In this document: in pieces, positions 44,049 to 56,077 of the stretch
Layout: each line of letters starts with the position of its first letter
How positions within the stretch are numbered: the stretch's first letter is position 1
Source of the DNA: Smallanthus sonchifolius
Lineage: Eukaryota; Streptophyta; Magnoliopsida; Asterales; Asteraceae
DNA: 64,000 bases
Assembly (NCBI GenBank): GCA_023525975.1
Contig: CM042042.1
Coordinates: 4,781,501-4,845,500 of the forward strand
Reading direction: 5' to 3'
Program-made: the position numbers and the translations under genes
Notes under the pieces: model-generated
The model's input: only the letters and a program-made list of their open reading frames with translations
What the model was told of the DNA's origin: nothing
The model's database searches: none

Positions 44049-45363
44049 AGGCCTCAACACACTCCCTTTATACCCTATTCGCATGAAGAAACTTGATTAT
44101 AGTTATTCTTTGTGATCACGAAAACACAACTATGATGGTTTGATATCGACTAAAACTATGATTCTTTGTTTGATAGAAGTTAGATATAGAAAAAAAATGG
44201 TTAGTAACAAAATATATGGCATATGTATAAATGAACAATATGACAAATGATAGATAAGGTATGAATAATGATCCATTTAAAGATAAAATGGAAATATTTG
44301 ATTTTTGGTTACTATGTTTCCTATTAGAGGGTATATGTCTTTTAATGTTCCTATTATCTGAAATCATGTATATTTTTCATTTAAAATCACATTTGAATAA
44401 TTAAACACAATCATTACGTCATTCATTGCTTCATAGAAGAGGTGATGAGTTTGATTTTGTCAAAATTAATAAATTATTAGTCTCCCATGATATATATCAA
44501 AAGGTCGGGTCTAATGGTAAAAAGAAAGTCCCATAATCAAAAGGTTATAAGCTTAAACCTTGTACAGGGTGGAAAAACAAAAAAAACTTTGTTTATTTAA
44601 GAGACACCTTAATAATTAATACCTCTAGACAAAATATATCACCCGAACTAAGTGTCTTTGCTTCTTTCAATACGTTTACAATTTATATTTTGGACTTCAT
44701 CTAAAATGCTTGGTTTTATTTATTTACGACAATTATATAATTTATTATACTTCGGTACGTGTAGCTTTACAGAATCTCCAACTACCACCAAGAATAGCTT
44801 CGGAGAACTATGAAATAGACGAAATGATCAAGCAACGTGATGGTATTAGTGCAATCACAGACCACTGGTTAGCCTCGTCACAGAGAGAGGATTTCTCTAT
44901 GACCTAACTACGATGTGATAATAAGTTTCTTTGAACTTTGAGAGATCATTAATGATATGTAGTATATAGGCATCCACACAGTTATGTTGACTTAGCTAGT
45001 AGTATTGTATATGTGTAAGATCTTGTTATACGGTTGTTTTATAAAAAAAAACATGAGAATCTGTCCACAAGAGAAAAAAAACAGACAAATTTGAATTAAC
45101 ATTAATACACAACCTCATCAATCAAAAATGATGAATTACAAGTGGTGGGTAGACTTTTACCCAACAATGTAATTGGGAAGTTGCAAAGATATTTTACACA
45201 TACATGATACATCCATGTTTTACCCAACAATAATATGCAAAATAGCATTTACTATAGAAAATTGAGCATCAAAAGAAATTGTATAAAAAAATAAATGAAT
45301 AAAAAATTAGCAATGTTAACTCTTAAAAACTTTCCATGAACTCATGCTAGCATGAGTCACATA
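44049..45363. other. AT-rich intergenic region
   Basis: No gene is supported. A 48-codon stretch at about 44762-44907 (ALQNLQLPPRIASENYEIDE and onward) has codon-like texture but I recognise no family. The remainder is AT-rich DNA next to the copia insertion site. Confidence 0.4.
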
Positions 45364-45548
45364 TGTTAGTTGTTAGTTTGTAATTCCAAATTAAGGGACT
45401 TGTTTTGTCAATTTCTGATTCTTGTACTTGTATAAATACAGAGTTAGTTCTGTTAGTTTTGTTAAGTTTTTCAATCAATAAAGAAATCCTCATTTAGCTT
45501 CTAATCGGTTGTTAATTCTGTTAAACATTTCTTGGTGGCCTGATTGCA
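45364..45548 (+). repeat. 5' LTR of the copia element
   Basis: It contains a TATA box (TATAAATA at 45431) and an AATAAA signal near 45477, consistent with transcription starting and ending within this short LTR. It ends GGCCTGATTGCA. Confidence 0.85.
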
Positions 45549-45550
45549 AT

Positions 45551-45563
45551 TGGTATCAGAGCC
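45551..45563 (+). promoter_or_regulatory. Primer-binding site, initiator Met tRNA type
   Basis: TGGTATCAGAGCC, complementary to the 3' end of plant initiator Met tRNA, lies two bases after the 5' LTR. Confidence 0.9.
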
Positions 45564-45653
45564 AGGTTAAAGATATCAGCTCGTAATCGATCCGAAGGAT
45601 TGGATCTGGATTCAAGGTTTGGCAGAAAATACAATCGGAAGCCGAAGAACAAG

Positions 45654-46268
45654 ATGATCGGCGAAGGCGCGATTCCACCGGTGAATAATCAAATTGTTAC
45701 AATTAGAAAGAATGCCATGATTCCCTTACAATGTCCGGTTCTTACTACGATAAATTACACCATATGGGCGGTCAAATTGAAGTCAATCTTCAATGTTCAT
45801 GGTCTCTGGGAGGTAATTGATGTCCAAGAAGGGGTTGAAGTCGATTCCAAGAAGAATAATACGGCAATTGCGTATCTGTACCAAGCAATGCCAGAGGATT
45901 TGGTCCTCCAAGTTGCAAAGTACACTACGGCCAAAGAAATCTGGGATTCCTTGAAATCCAGATTCGTTGGGATTGATAGGGTCAAGAAAGTTAGGTTACA
46001 AACCCTACGAAATGAATTTGAAGGATTACGAATGAAGGAGGAAGAAATTATTGATGAGTTTGCGGGAAGGATAAGTGCAATATCATCAAAGGCTAGTGAT
46101 CTTGGTGCTCCTTATAAGGAGACCACACTGGTCCGAAAATTCCTTGATTCACTACCAGAGATATTCATACAAATTGTTGCTTCAATTGAACAATTTGCGG
46201 ATTTGAACACCATGTTACTTCAAGAGGCAATTGGCCGGCTAAAGGTTTTGAGGAGAGAACATGTTTGA
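45654..46268 (+). pseudogene. copia gag fragment (UBN2-type)
   Basis: The first ATG is at 45654; about 204 residues follow. It contains LKSIFNVHGLWEVIDVQEGV, a TTAKEIWDSLKSRF motif and RLQTLRNEFEGLRM, all typical of copia gag capsid domains. The frame ends at a TGA at 46266, where the zinc-finger part continues in another frame, so the polyprotein is broken here. Confidence 0.85.
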
Positions 46269-47188
46269 AGGCCAAGGCTAGTCAAAAAAGGTTTGATCAG
46301 TTGTTACTTACCTATGTTGAATGGCAAGCAAAGAACAAAGACTCAGAAGGTAATAACAAGTATAGATCTAAGCCAGATCAAGGTGGAAGAAGTTGGGGTA
46401 AGAACAAAGGACAATTTGTAAACAAAGGGAAGGGAGACAAATTCAAGAAACAAGGTGAAAGGCAGGGAAAGGACAAGTCAAAGATAAAGTGCTTTAAGTG
46501 TGACTTGTATGTGCATTATGCCTCTGAATGCTCAACCAAATCAAAAGATGCAGAAGTGAATTTGACCCAAACAGAAAAAGAGGGTCCTGCACTCTTAATG
46601 ACTATTGCCAAACTTGAAAGTCAAAGGGATATGGTATTTCTAAATGAACACAAAGTAGTACCAGCCAGGTATGAATATGAAGGAACTGATAAATACTTGT
46701 GGTATCTTGATAATGGTGCTTCAAACTATATGACAGGTGATGAGTCTGTATTTTCACATCTTGATAAGAATGTTGGAGGGAAAGTAAGGTTTGGAGATGG
46801 CTCATGTGTGGTCATTGAAGGCAGAGGCTTAGTAGTCTTGCAATACAAAAACAAAGAACAAAGACTATTAACAGATCTGTATTACATTCCACACTTAAAA
46901 AGCAATATTTTAAGCCTTGGACAAGCAACATAAGGGGGTTGTGAGGTGAGGATGAAGGATGAGTTCTTGTGGATGTATGAAAGAGATGGAAAACTACTGA
47001 TGAAAGTGAAAAGGTCACCAAACAGGTTGTATAAAATTAGTCTGAATATTGGTACACCAATGTGTTTTCAAGCAAAGGTAAATGCTACACCCTGGTTATG
47101 GCATGGCAGGCTAGGGCATATGAATTTTGAAGCTCTAAGGAGTATGACAAGAAAGCAGCTAGTAATTGGAGTCCCACCAGTGTATCAT
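46265..47188 (+). pseudogene. copia zinc finger, protease and pre-integrase fragment
   Basis: A CCHC knuckle (CFKCDLYVHYASEC, with Leu replacing a usual residue) is followed by the protease motif WYLDNGASNYMTG and, after one in-frame TAA at about 46931, the GAG-pre-integrase domain with WHGRLGHMNFEAL (the His half of the integrase zinc site). It is cut at 47188 by the nested insertion. Confidence 0.85.
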
Positions 47189-48392
47189 TGATGTAAGGTC
47201 AAATATCCCGTGTTTAAGAGTCTTTGTACAGTTTTATGGGTGTTACTTTGTATATCGAGTCGGTTTTACGTTGGTATTTGTATTTGTGTCTATTACAGGT
47301 AATTGGATGCTAAGTGCGCGTTTCGGAAAGCATTTGGGATGAAGTAGAAGAATTGGATGCGAAACTATGCAAAGATGGCGGCTTATCAGGAAGTTCTACA
47401 GTGCAAAACTTCAAAGAAACATATCTTGAGCTAGAAATTGAATCACGGGGCCCATAATATATCGATTTGGGGTAGCTCAACGAGCCGGATATGAAAATTG
47501 GGTTTTGGCGTAGCCTACGCCAACCCGGCGTAGCTTACTCTAGAATCTTGTTTGGCGTTTGAGTTGGCGTTGATCAGGGGAGTCAGCGTAGGAGTTTGGT
47601 TTTGGGCGTAGCTTACGCCAGGTCGGCGTTGCTTACGCCAAAAGTGAGAAAACTTAGGGATTTTGAGATTTTTGCCATATATTCAAGTCTAAACCCTAAA
47701 GGCCGTCATCATTCTTTCTTGAGAGCTTCTTGGACGACTAGAGGGCGATTTTCAGAGGCAGAAGTCATTCCAGATCATCTATTGAAGCTATGCTCGTGTG
47801 TCTGACAAACATGCGTGGCTAAGCTACGTGTGGCTTCCTCTCGGCGGATGGTTCGTTTAGGTTTTTATGTTTGATTTTGTTTGTTCATGTTTGGATCTTG
47901 TTAGTTTCTGACAATAACTTGATAGATTGATGTATTGGTTGAATTAAACAGTTTATTATTGTGCTTTGAGTTTTCTGCTTTACAATATGTGTTTGGTTGA
48001 TGACAAAACCTAGTAGCAGGGTTAGGTGACTAAAGTGGGTAACTTGGTATTTATAAATTGGGCAATTGGATTAACTTGTTTGTAACGAAACTAGTTGCAT
48101 AGGTTTTTTGACAAATAATCTGTCTTCAATTACTGTTTCAACTAATTTTCCAACACTATGTCTATGTGGTGTCCATTGAGCAACTGAGTTTTACATAAGC
48201 CTAGAACCTGAAGTTTGGGAGGGAGTTACATCTTTATTTGATCTGTGTTTTAATTCCAATTTACTAATCTAAGCAATTTAACTTTCTACTGATTCCCTGT
48301 GGACTCGACAACCCTACTTCCCTGTCTACAGTCTAAGGTAGATAATTAGTAGTTTTTATAAATGTTTTTGATTGACCTTGACACCGCGATCA
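47189..48392 (+). repeat. Forward LTR of the nested Athila-like insertion
   Basis: It starts TGATGTAAGG and ends CACCGCGATCA, 1204 bp. From about 47880 it closely matches the LTR at 3458-4548. Between 47505 and 47640 it repeats GGCGTAGCTTACGCC-type palindromes. Confidence 0.85.
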
Positions 48393-48395
48393 AAA

Positions 48396-48650
48396 TGGCG
48401 CCGTTGCCGGGGAATCGGTGCGCTTAGTTTTGTTGCTTTAGTTTAGTTAAAACAAATTTAGTTTAGTTGATTTTGATTGTTTTTACAAAAACACAAAAAG
48501 ATTTTTCTTGTTTTTATTTTTATTTTTCGTTCAGAACTACTCGGTTGTGCTACTTGTGCAGGTCGGCATGGATAGGAATTATCATGATGACCAGTATTAC
48601 TACGAGCCGTGTAGTTGCTGTGGCATCACTAGCCACTGGGCACAAGATTG
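48396..48650 (+). pseudogene. Truncated leader and zinc-finger start of an Athila-like ORF
   Basis: The tRNA-Asp primer site (TGGCGCCGTTGCCGGGGA) and leader match 132-420. The ATG at 48568 begins an ORF with the zinc knuckle CSCCGITSHWAQDC, as at 318-420. Sequence homology stops abruptly after CAAGATTG at 48650, where the reversed LTR begins. Confidence 0.8.
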
Positions 48651-49880
48651 TAAAATCTACTCCTTAACTACTTTAGACTGTAGTACGAAAAGTAAGGTTG
48701 TCGAACCCACAAGGAATTTGTGGAGAATGCTATTTAATTATTACTTAACAAAAACAGAGAAACTACTAGACTTTGATTACCGATTCAGAAAACTATTGCC
48801 AAAGCAACAAACTTTATTTGACTTAAAAGTGATTATGAGAAAACGGATCGCTCCCGGGTTCAGACTACACACGTTAATGATAAATCCGGATAGAAACTTG
48901 TTGGACTCCACATAGACATGGATTGCAAAACACCAATTATTGATAAATAGATAGAAAGTTGGAATATTTGACTGTGTTGATTAACGATATAAAACCGAAT
49001 AATTGACACCTGTTGAATAACTAGCTACTTAACTACCAACTTTAGAACATAAGACCCAATGACTTAAATGGTTCACGATTAGAAAACCGAGTAACTGATG
49101 AATACACAAAATCCCAAGAACCAAATCGTTTAATCAATAAAGGACAAACTAAAGCATGCAACTAATCATACAATTGAATCACAAGCTAATCCAACAAAGT
49201 ATAAACCCAGAAAAACCAGAAAACACAAGCAATCCTACACCCGGGAACAACCACGAGTGATTTAGCTACGCATAAACATCATTGTAACTTCAAAACTTAA
49301 TTCGGAGTAACAAAACATCAACTAAGCAATTATAAACTCTTCAGAATGCTCAAGATCGCCCAAAAGTCGTCCAAAAAGCTCCAGGGAATGAATGATCACG
49401 GCCTCTAGGGTTTCGGTTTGAATATATGTCAAAAATCTTGAAATCCCTACAAAATCTCCTTTTTGGCGTAGGCAACGCCTATTTGGCGTAGGTTACGCCC
49501 AAAACCAAACTCCTACGCTGACTCCCCTGATCAATGCCGACTCAAATGCCAAAATTGTTTCCAGCGTAAGCTACGCCGGGTTGGCGTAGGCTACGCCAAA
49601 ACCTAAAATTCATACCCGGCTCGTCGAGCTACCCGAGCTACCCTAAATCAATATATTATGAGCCCCGTGATTCAATTTCTAGCTCAAGAATCTTTGCATA
49701 GTTTCGCATCCAATTCTTCTACTTCATCCTAAATGCTTCCCGAAACGCGCACTTAGCATCCAATTACCTGTAATAGACACAAATACAAATACCAACGTAA
49801 AACCGACTCGATATACAAAGTAACACCCATAAAACTGTACGAACTAGACTCTTAAACACGGGATATTTGACCTTACATCA
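48651..49880 (-). repeat. Reverse-oriented, diverged LTR of the nested insertion
   Basis: Read on the minus strand from 49880 it begins TGATGTAAGGTCAAATATCC and shows the same GGCGTAGCCTACGCC palindromes (49465-49600 on the plus strand). It diverges strongly in its middle from 47189-48392, and ends near GTAGATTTTA without the final CGATCA. It is a related subfamily rather than a copy of the same LTR. Confidence 0.75.
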
Positions 49881-49885
49881 ATCAT

Positions 49886-50668
49886 CCTACACAAGTTTGT
49901 GAGGCCTGTTTGGCTGAGAAGCATTCAAGAAAATCATTCCCAGAAACATCACAATATAGGGCTGAGAAGCCTCTAAAGTTGGTATCTATAGACTTATGTG
50001 GTCCAATCATGCCAACAACCCAAGCAGGTAACAAGTACTTCATGTTGATTGTAGATGATTGTACTAGGTTTATGTGGGTGTGTATGCTAAAATAAAAGGG
50101 CCAAGCTTTTGATGTGTTTAAACAATATAAAGAGAAAATTGAGAATGAACTGAGTCTTAGGGTTAAGACTTTGAGGTCAGATCGTGGGGGGGAGTTTACT
50201 TCTCATGAGTTCAATAGTTACTGTGGTAGAGAAGGAATTACTAGGCAGTTAACAGCTCCTTATTCCCCTCAACAGAATGGGATGGTTGAGAGGAGAAATA
50301 GATCAGTTTTAAACATGACAAGAAGCTTATTGAAGGCTATGAACTTGCCACAAGATTTTTGGGTAGAAGGAGTAAGGCACTCTGTCTATATCCTTAATAG
50401 GATTAGTACTAAGTCTCTGAATGATAGTACACCCTATGAAGCATTAAAAGGAAGGAAGCCTAATCTTGCACATCTAAGAGTGTTTGGGTGTGTGGGACAT
50501 GTAAAATTTACTAGGCCTGGGTTGAAGAAATTAGAAGATAGAAGTGTTCCTATGGTTTATCTAGGAACTGAGGCTGGAACAAAAGGAAATAGAATGTATT
50601 ATGTTACAAAAGGAAAGATAGTGGTGAGTAGAGATGTCCATTTTGATGAAGGCAGAAAATGGGATTAG
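49886..50668 (+). pseudogene. copia integrase fragment
   Basis: It continues the copia frame directly after the nested insertion with CEACLAEKHSRKSF (the Cys half of the zinc site), then the integrase core: SIDLCGP (first Asp), RSDRGGEF (second Asp) and NGMVERRNRSV (Glu). One TAA near 50093 interrupts it. The end has the typical HLRVFGC and DVHFDE motifs. Confidence 0.88.
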
Positions 50669-51022
50669 TCAGACTACTTGGGTAAAGTAAATATACTACT
50701 TCAGAATGGGTGGAGTTCTATGTTCACAATGATCAGTTTCAAGAAGATGTTGATGTTGAAGAACAAAACTCTCAACTGAAGAAGACAGTAATTTTGGTCA
50801 GAATGAAAGTACCTCTGGTCAGACTGAAGGGCCAAGTCAAGATGGCAGCTCTAATCAACCAGTTGAGCAAGAACAACAGTCCAATGTAAGAAGGTCAAGT
50901 AGTGTTTCCATTGTACCATCTAAACTCAATGACTTTGTGTTAGATAGAAGGGTAAAGTATGGGGCTGATAGGCAAGAATAAGAAGACAAAATTGAACTTT
51001 TGCTTCTCAAGAGGGTGAACCC

Positions 51023-52541
51023 ATGACTTACCAAGAAGCAGTAAAAGAAAAGGAATGGAAATTGGCCATGGATGAGGAAATTCAAGCTATTGAGAGAAAT
51101 AAAACATGGATCTTGACTCAACCATCACAGAAATGTAACCCAATTGGGTTGAAATGGGTTTTTAAATTGAAAAGAGATGCTATGGGTAAAGTGACAAATC
51201 ATAAAGCAAGGCTAGTAACAAAGGGATATGTTCAGCAGTTAGGAATTGATTTTGAGGAGGCTTTTGCACCTGTTGCAAGGATAGAAACTATAAGATTGAT
51301 TCTTGTATTGTCAGCTAAGATGGGCTGGAGGGTATTTCATCTTGATGTTAAACATTTCTTGGTGGCCTGATTACAATTGATATCAGAGCCAGGTTATATA
51401 TATATATATGTGAAACAGCCAGAAGGTTATATAAAGAAGGGAGCAGAAAGTTATGTGTATAAGTTGTCAAAGGCATTATATGGTCTTAGATAAGCACCAA
51501 GAGCTTGGAATTTGAGGCTGGATGAAGTACTTAAAGAATTGGGATTTAAAAGATGTCAAAGAGAACAGGCAGTCTATGTTAAAACAAAAAGAGGTTCACA
51601 TCTTCTTTTGGGTGTTTATGTTGATGATATGTTGATAACAGGAAGTAATGTTACACAAATAGAAGAGTTCAAAAGGCAGATGAAGCATAAATTTGAAATG
51701 ACAGATCTTGGTTTGTTATGCTACTATTTGGGAATAGAAGTGGTGCAGAATGATAAAGGAATTTCAATAAAGCAAGCAGCATATGCAAGAAAGTTGGTTC
51801 AAATGGCTGGTCTAGAGGATTGTAATGAGACTAAAATACTTATGGAGCCAGGGATGAATTTGTACAGAGTTGAAGGAAGTTCTGGTGTTGATCCAACTGA
51901 ATATAAAAGGCTTGTTGGTTCTTTGAGGTACTTGACACAAACAAGGCCGTATATTAGCTTTGCAGTGGGTTATGTTAGTAGGTTTATGCAAGAACCTAGT
52001 GAAATTCATTTAAAAGCAGTTAAGCATTTGGTCAGGTATGTGAAGGGGACACTACACTATGGGCTGAGTTATAAAATAATAGAAGGAAGTGGTTTAATCG
52101 GTTATAGTGACAATATTCATCTAACTGGTACAGATGATGGGAGAAGTACTTCTGGTAATGTTTTCTATTTTAATGGGTCATTAGTTTCTTGGCAGTCACA
52201 GAAGCAACAAACTGTTGCTCTATCCAGTTGTGAGGTAGAGTTTATGGCTGCAACTTTAGCAGCTTGTCAGGCAAGAAATTACTGGGTCAAAGCAGAAAGT
52301 TGTGACTTTGTTTGTAGATAACAATTCTGAAATTGCTCTTATGAAAAATCCAGTTTTTCATGGGAGGTCAAAGTATATAAACACAAGATATCATTACATA
52401 AGAGAATGCATAGAAAGAAATCAAATTCTTGTTGATTTTGTGTGTGGAGAGTTGCAATGTGCAGATGTGTTAACAAAAGCTTTGCCTAGAATGAAGTTCT
52501 GTGAAATGAGGTTCTTGTTAGGAGTAGAATATTTGCAATAA
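51023..52541 (+). pseudogene. copia reverse transcriptase and RNase H, disrupted
   Basis: RT begins MTYQEAVKEKEWKLAMDEEI, then LKWVFKLKRDAMGKV and FAPVARIETIRLIL. After FHLDVK the coding sequence is replaced at 51347-51396 by an LTR/primer-site fragment, then resumes at YVKQPEGYIKK. A TAG follows LSKALYGLR. The YVDDMLITGS catalytic motif and the RNase H pattern (YSDN, SSCEVEFMA, LFVDNNSEIALMKNPVFHGR) are recognisable. A frameshift lies at about 52300. It ends at 52541, just before the purine tract. Confidence 0.9.
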
Positions 52542-52566
52542 ATGGATTTGGAATTAAGGGGGATCA

Positions 52567-52754
52567 TGTTAGTTGTTAGTTTGTAATTTCAAATTGTTGA
52601 GGGACTTGTTTTGTCAATTTCTGATTCTTGTACTTGTATAAATACGGAGTTAGTTCTGTTAGTTTTGTTAAGTTTTTCAATCAATAAAGAAATCCTCATT
52701 TAGCTTCTAATCGGTTGTTAATTCTATTAAACATTTCTTGGTGGCCTGATTACA
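52567..52754 (+). repeat. 3' LTR of the copia element
   Basis: It matches the 5' LTR with several substitutions and small indels (for example AATTGTTGAGGG against AATTAAGGG) and ends GGCCTGATTACA. Confidence 0.9.
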
Positions 52755-55229
52755 ACATAAACAATGTAATATTTCTATGACAAATTAAGATGTGAACCCT
52801 AGGATCCATTCATAGATTGCATAAACCATCTCTTCATAAAATTGAAATGATACCTTGGTCACCTGATATGATTACAACAAAAGAACAAGAAGTAAACATC
52901 ATGTATTAATTTTCACATTTGAAAGCAAGCATGATTAAGTAGGGCATGACAGATCCATAGAGAATAATATAACGACAAACAAATAGAATTAAAATAATAT
53001 GAATATTAGAAATACACAAACATCAAGAGTTGAATACCGCTATCTGTTTGGCACTTCTCTATTTCAATTTTAAGGATCTAAAGGGGATTAGGGGAAGAAC
53101 TGAACGTCCGAACAAGAATGGAAACGTGTTGTGATTTCAAATGGCGCCAATTTTGGAACATGCTACTGATGTTAAACCACGACTTCAATCTACATATATA
53201 TGAACCAGGGTTATAGTTGGCTACGATTTAGGGATCCCGTTTGTTGTTCCCGTGTGCCCCTTTCTTGTTTTGTCCGCCATAAGCTCTACATACTTTAATA
53301 TAATTTGAGGGCTTTAGATAGGCTGCTGAGAAATTGATGGGTGCCTTCTTTAACTTTAAAGATTATTTAGGGCTTTTTACACACTAATAGGCCTTATCCA
53401 GTGGGTGTCTTGCTATCCCCTAGAACAGCCATAAATCCGCCCCTGGTTGCTTGGATGAAACACACAAACTACTAATGTATCGATTTTGTTCAGTCATGGG
53501 ACACCTTTAATTATAACCATAATTATAACCGATTTACCGGTTAATTAAAAAACTTTAACCATAACCATCGGCTAATTTCAGTTATCAGTTAATTCGATTC
53601 AGCAAGAATTCAATTACCGGTTAATTAATGCAGTTACCAGTTAAACAAGAAAAACCAGTGCCAGAGTTACCATTCGACACCCAGTCAAGAGTCAAAACAT
53701 TGAAATAAATGGACTTGTCATATCAAATGTGAACTTAACGTTCATATTTAATACAAAGCTTGACAAACAAAATTATTTAAAAGTCAAAAGTCAAAATAGT
53801 TGAAGTCTTGGTTCTTACGAGACCGTATTCTTGTTGCCATTTTCGTTCATATTGAGAAGTTATTGACAATTTAATCATGCATTATTGCTTGCACGTGGGC
53901 GTACAAGTCGCCTCTTTTTATTTATAATTTTTAATTAATTTTATACCCCTCGAAAGCTATTTCAAATCTAACGTTTTTTAAATATTAAATTAATTAAAAT
54001 TCTCAATGGTTTCTAGAACCCCCTTACGTGTGTTTCTTTAATTTGACGTAACATTGGGATAAGATATTTTTAAAATAAGTATTTTATTAACAACAAAACA
54101 TCTTGTTTAATCAAGTTTGATATCGACAATATCTTTTTGATGTAATACATTTGCTTTCGATTGTACCTTTTCAAGGTAAAAGACAAATCATGTGAAATGA
54201 AAATCCGCTCTCATGATTCGAGCAACGGAGATGAAGTTACGCTGATATGAGCTCATTACATGACATTTATTGTCTGTCTGACTTATTTGAAGGCATAATG
54301 CATAATTAAAATTTAAGGTTTTTTATTTGTTCAGATATATGATAGTTTCTGATTGTTTGAACTCATAATCATACTATGATTTCATATTTTTGTTCATTAA
54401 ATCATATGTTGGTGACCCGGTGTTAATTTATGAGAAACCACAATTTTATTAGGAACTTTGTAATATCATACAATTGAAAAACCAATATACGAGAAAAACA
54501 TGTAGATAGAACTAAAATTACCACGGGTTGTCAAGAAAGTTTCTTATTATTTTATCAGTTATCCTTAATTTAACAGAGTTGAAAAAGTAGAATGAAAATG
54601 AAACATGAGAAAATGTTTTTTTTTTTGCTTTTAGATTAAAGTTTTGTTTAATCACAAATCGTACATTAAATATGTAACTCTTTTACTCTCATCAATACAA
54701 AAGCCCTAAAAAAATCAGGGGCCCGTAAATGTGAAGACCTACGATAAACTTTTTTCTTCATAAATAGTAGGGCCATCCATGTTTGTTGATGTTAGGATAT
54801 ACTTGAAAATATGATAATTCATAATTAAGTGATCTTATCGATCAAAACTCGAGCTTGTCAACATAACTATTTCAACAACTATAGCATGAAATAATATGAA
54901 CACTATTCACATATAGTGAACTTACTTTAAGAACACAATCATAAACATATAAATGAAATTTTAAAGTTTGTGAGATTTTACGAGAAATTTATTTATTTAT
55001 TAAACTAACGAATACAAACAAGAGTATGCTATAGTTTACTCAAGTGAACTAACCCGAACAATCACCTCGTTAATTTGTCCATATACTACTCGTTCATGTT
55101 CATTCATTTAAATATTAAATATTTTTAATAATATATTTACACTAAAAAGGTTAAAAAAATAGTAAATTTGTCATTATGCACAAAAAACAACCATTACACG
55201 CCATAAAATAATATCAAATGTGACCCACA
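52755..55229. other. Intergenic region upstream (right-hand numbering) of the copia element and downstream of ERF
   Basis: No gene is seen. At 53510-53650 a low-complexity repeat of ACCGGTTAATTAA / TAACCATAACC type occurs. The rest is AT-rich. The last part before 55230 includes the presumed ERF 3' UTR. Confidence 0.5.
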
Positions 55230-55880
55230 CTAAGCTTCCACTATTCTCCTCTTCGGCGATCGATCCTCCGACGAACTCGCCGGCGACGTCGATCTCCGTT
55301 TTGAAGTTATCCGTACCGGCTCCGGCTCACCGGAATTAATCCGCAGCGGGAAATTTAATAAAGCCCTAGAACCACGCATCCTATACGCCGCCCGATCATA
55401 CGCAACCGCCGCATCCTCCGCCGTCTCAAACGTCCCCAACCACACCCGGGCACCGTTCTTCGCCGGATCTCGAATCTCCGCCGCAAACTTACCCCACGGC
55501 CGGCGCCGGACGCCTCTGTAATGCCTCTCCTTCTGCGGCGGCGAATCCGCCTGAAAACTCGAAATCTCCGGCGAAGAAACGAAACTCTCTGGCTCGGATT
55601 TAACAGTGGCGGTGTTTTCCGACGATGTCGCCGCCGGAGACGGCTGGGAATCAAAATCCAACGATTCGTGAAGAAACCGAGCGATTAACATATCATCAGA
55701 ATCATTCTGCTTCAAGGGCAATTCCCCCCATGTCTCCGACAAGCAAGGAAACAAGATGTTGCTCCGGCAGTACATCGGCGGGAAGCCATCGCCGGAGTTT
55801 CCAGCCGGATCATCTAACAAATGCCGGCGAATAGACTCAAGAAGGGCAAAATCGGAATCAAACCCATTATTTGTCATCAT
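55230..55880 (-). CDS. ERF (AP2/ERF) transcription factor, group IX-like
   Basis: A single exon of 216 residues starts at the ATG at 55880 (a second in-frame ATG follows immediately). The AP2/ERF DNA-binding domain occupies about residues 119-178: HYRGVRRRPWGKFAAEIRDP, then ARVWLGTFETAEDAAVAYDR and ALLNFPL. The Ala and Asp that mark ERF rather than DREB proteins are present (FAAEI, TAEDAA). The acidic serine-rich N-terminus (LLESIRRHLLDD...) resembles the activation region of group IX ERFs such as ERF1A/ERF2. The C-terminus has a basic nuclear signal (SKRRSTSP...SPKRRI). Such factors bind GCC-box promoters and respond to ethylene, jasmonate and pathogens. No intron or defect is visible. The subgroup is an inference. 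Confidence 0.95.
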   Translation of the reverse strand: MMTNNGFDSDFALLESIRRHLLDDPAGNSGDGFPPMYCRSNILFPCLSETWGELPLKQNDSDDMLIARFLHESLDFDSQPSPAATSSENTATVKSEPESFVSSPEISSFQADSPPQKERHYRGVRRRPWGKFAAEIRDPAKNGARVWLGTFETAEDAAVAYDRAAYRMRGSRALLNFPLRINSGEPEPVRITSKRRSTSPASSSEDRSPKRRIVEA

Positions 55881-56077
55881 GTTTTAGCAAAAATCAGTGA
55901 CAAAAAATGAATTAATAATTTTTTTAATTTTTATAAATTTAGAGCAAAATATTGGACGGTTTCTGTTGAAGGATGAAAATGTTTAAATAGGTGTGAGAAT
56001 TGGGAAAGGTTCATGCACCTGGTACGGATAATGTTTTGGAATAATATTAAAAAATTAATGTAATAAATTAGTTGTTT
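55881..56077. promoter_or_regulatory. Presumed ERF promoter and leader
   Basis: A short AT-rich stretch lies between the ERF start codon and the SINE inserted at 56078. The SINE therefore lies within 200 bases of the coding start. I could not single out a clear TATA box. Confidence 0.35.

Larger units (their letters stand above)
47189..49880. mobile_element. Athila-like insertion with LTRs in inverted orientation, nested in copia
   Basis: A 5-bp target duplication ATCAT (47184-47188 and 49881-49885) bounds it, and both outer ends are TGATGTAAGGTCAAATATCC read inward. From the left there is an LTR (47189-48392), a tRNA-Asp primer site (48396) and the start of the zinc-finger ORF (ATG at 48568) up to about 48650. 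From there to 49880 lies a second, diverged LTR in reverse orientation, missing about 45 bases of its inner end. No polymerase gene is present. Two LTRs facing each other inside one target duplication is abnormal for a retrotransposon. Confidence 0.85.
45364..52754 (+). mobile_element. Ty1/copia LTR retrotransposon, degraded and interrupted
   Basis: Two short LTRs (45364-45548, 185 bp; 52567-52754, 188 bp) start TGTTAGTTG and end in CA, flanked by a perfect 5-bp target duplication ACATA (45359-45363, 52755-52759). The initiator-Met primer site TGGTATCAGAGCC follows at 45551, and a purine tract AATTAAGGGGGATCA precedes the 3' LTR. Domain order is gag, protease, integrase, reverse transcriptase, RNase H, the copia order. 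Lesions include a frameshift after gag, several stops, a 2.7-kb insertion at 47189-49880, a foreign patch in the reverse transcriptase at 51347-51396, and a frameshift before the end of RNase H. The LTRs differ from each other by indels, so the insertion is not recent. Confidence 0.93.

Noticed and set aside
44762..44907. 48-codon segment with gene-like composition
   Set aside because: No family recognised, no neighbouring exons. It is described under the intergenic region rather than called a gene.
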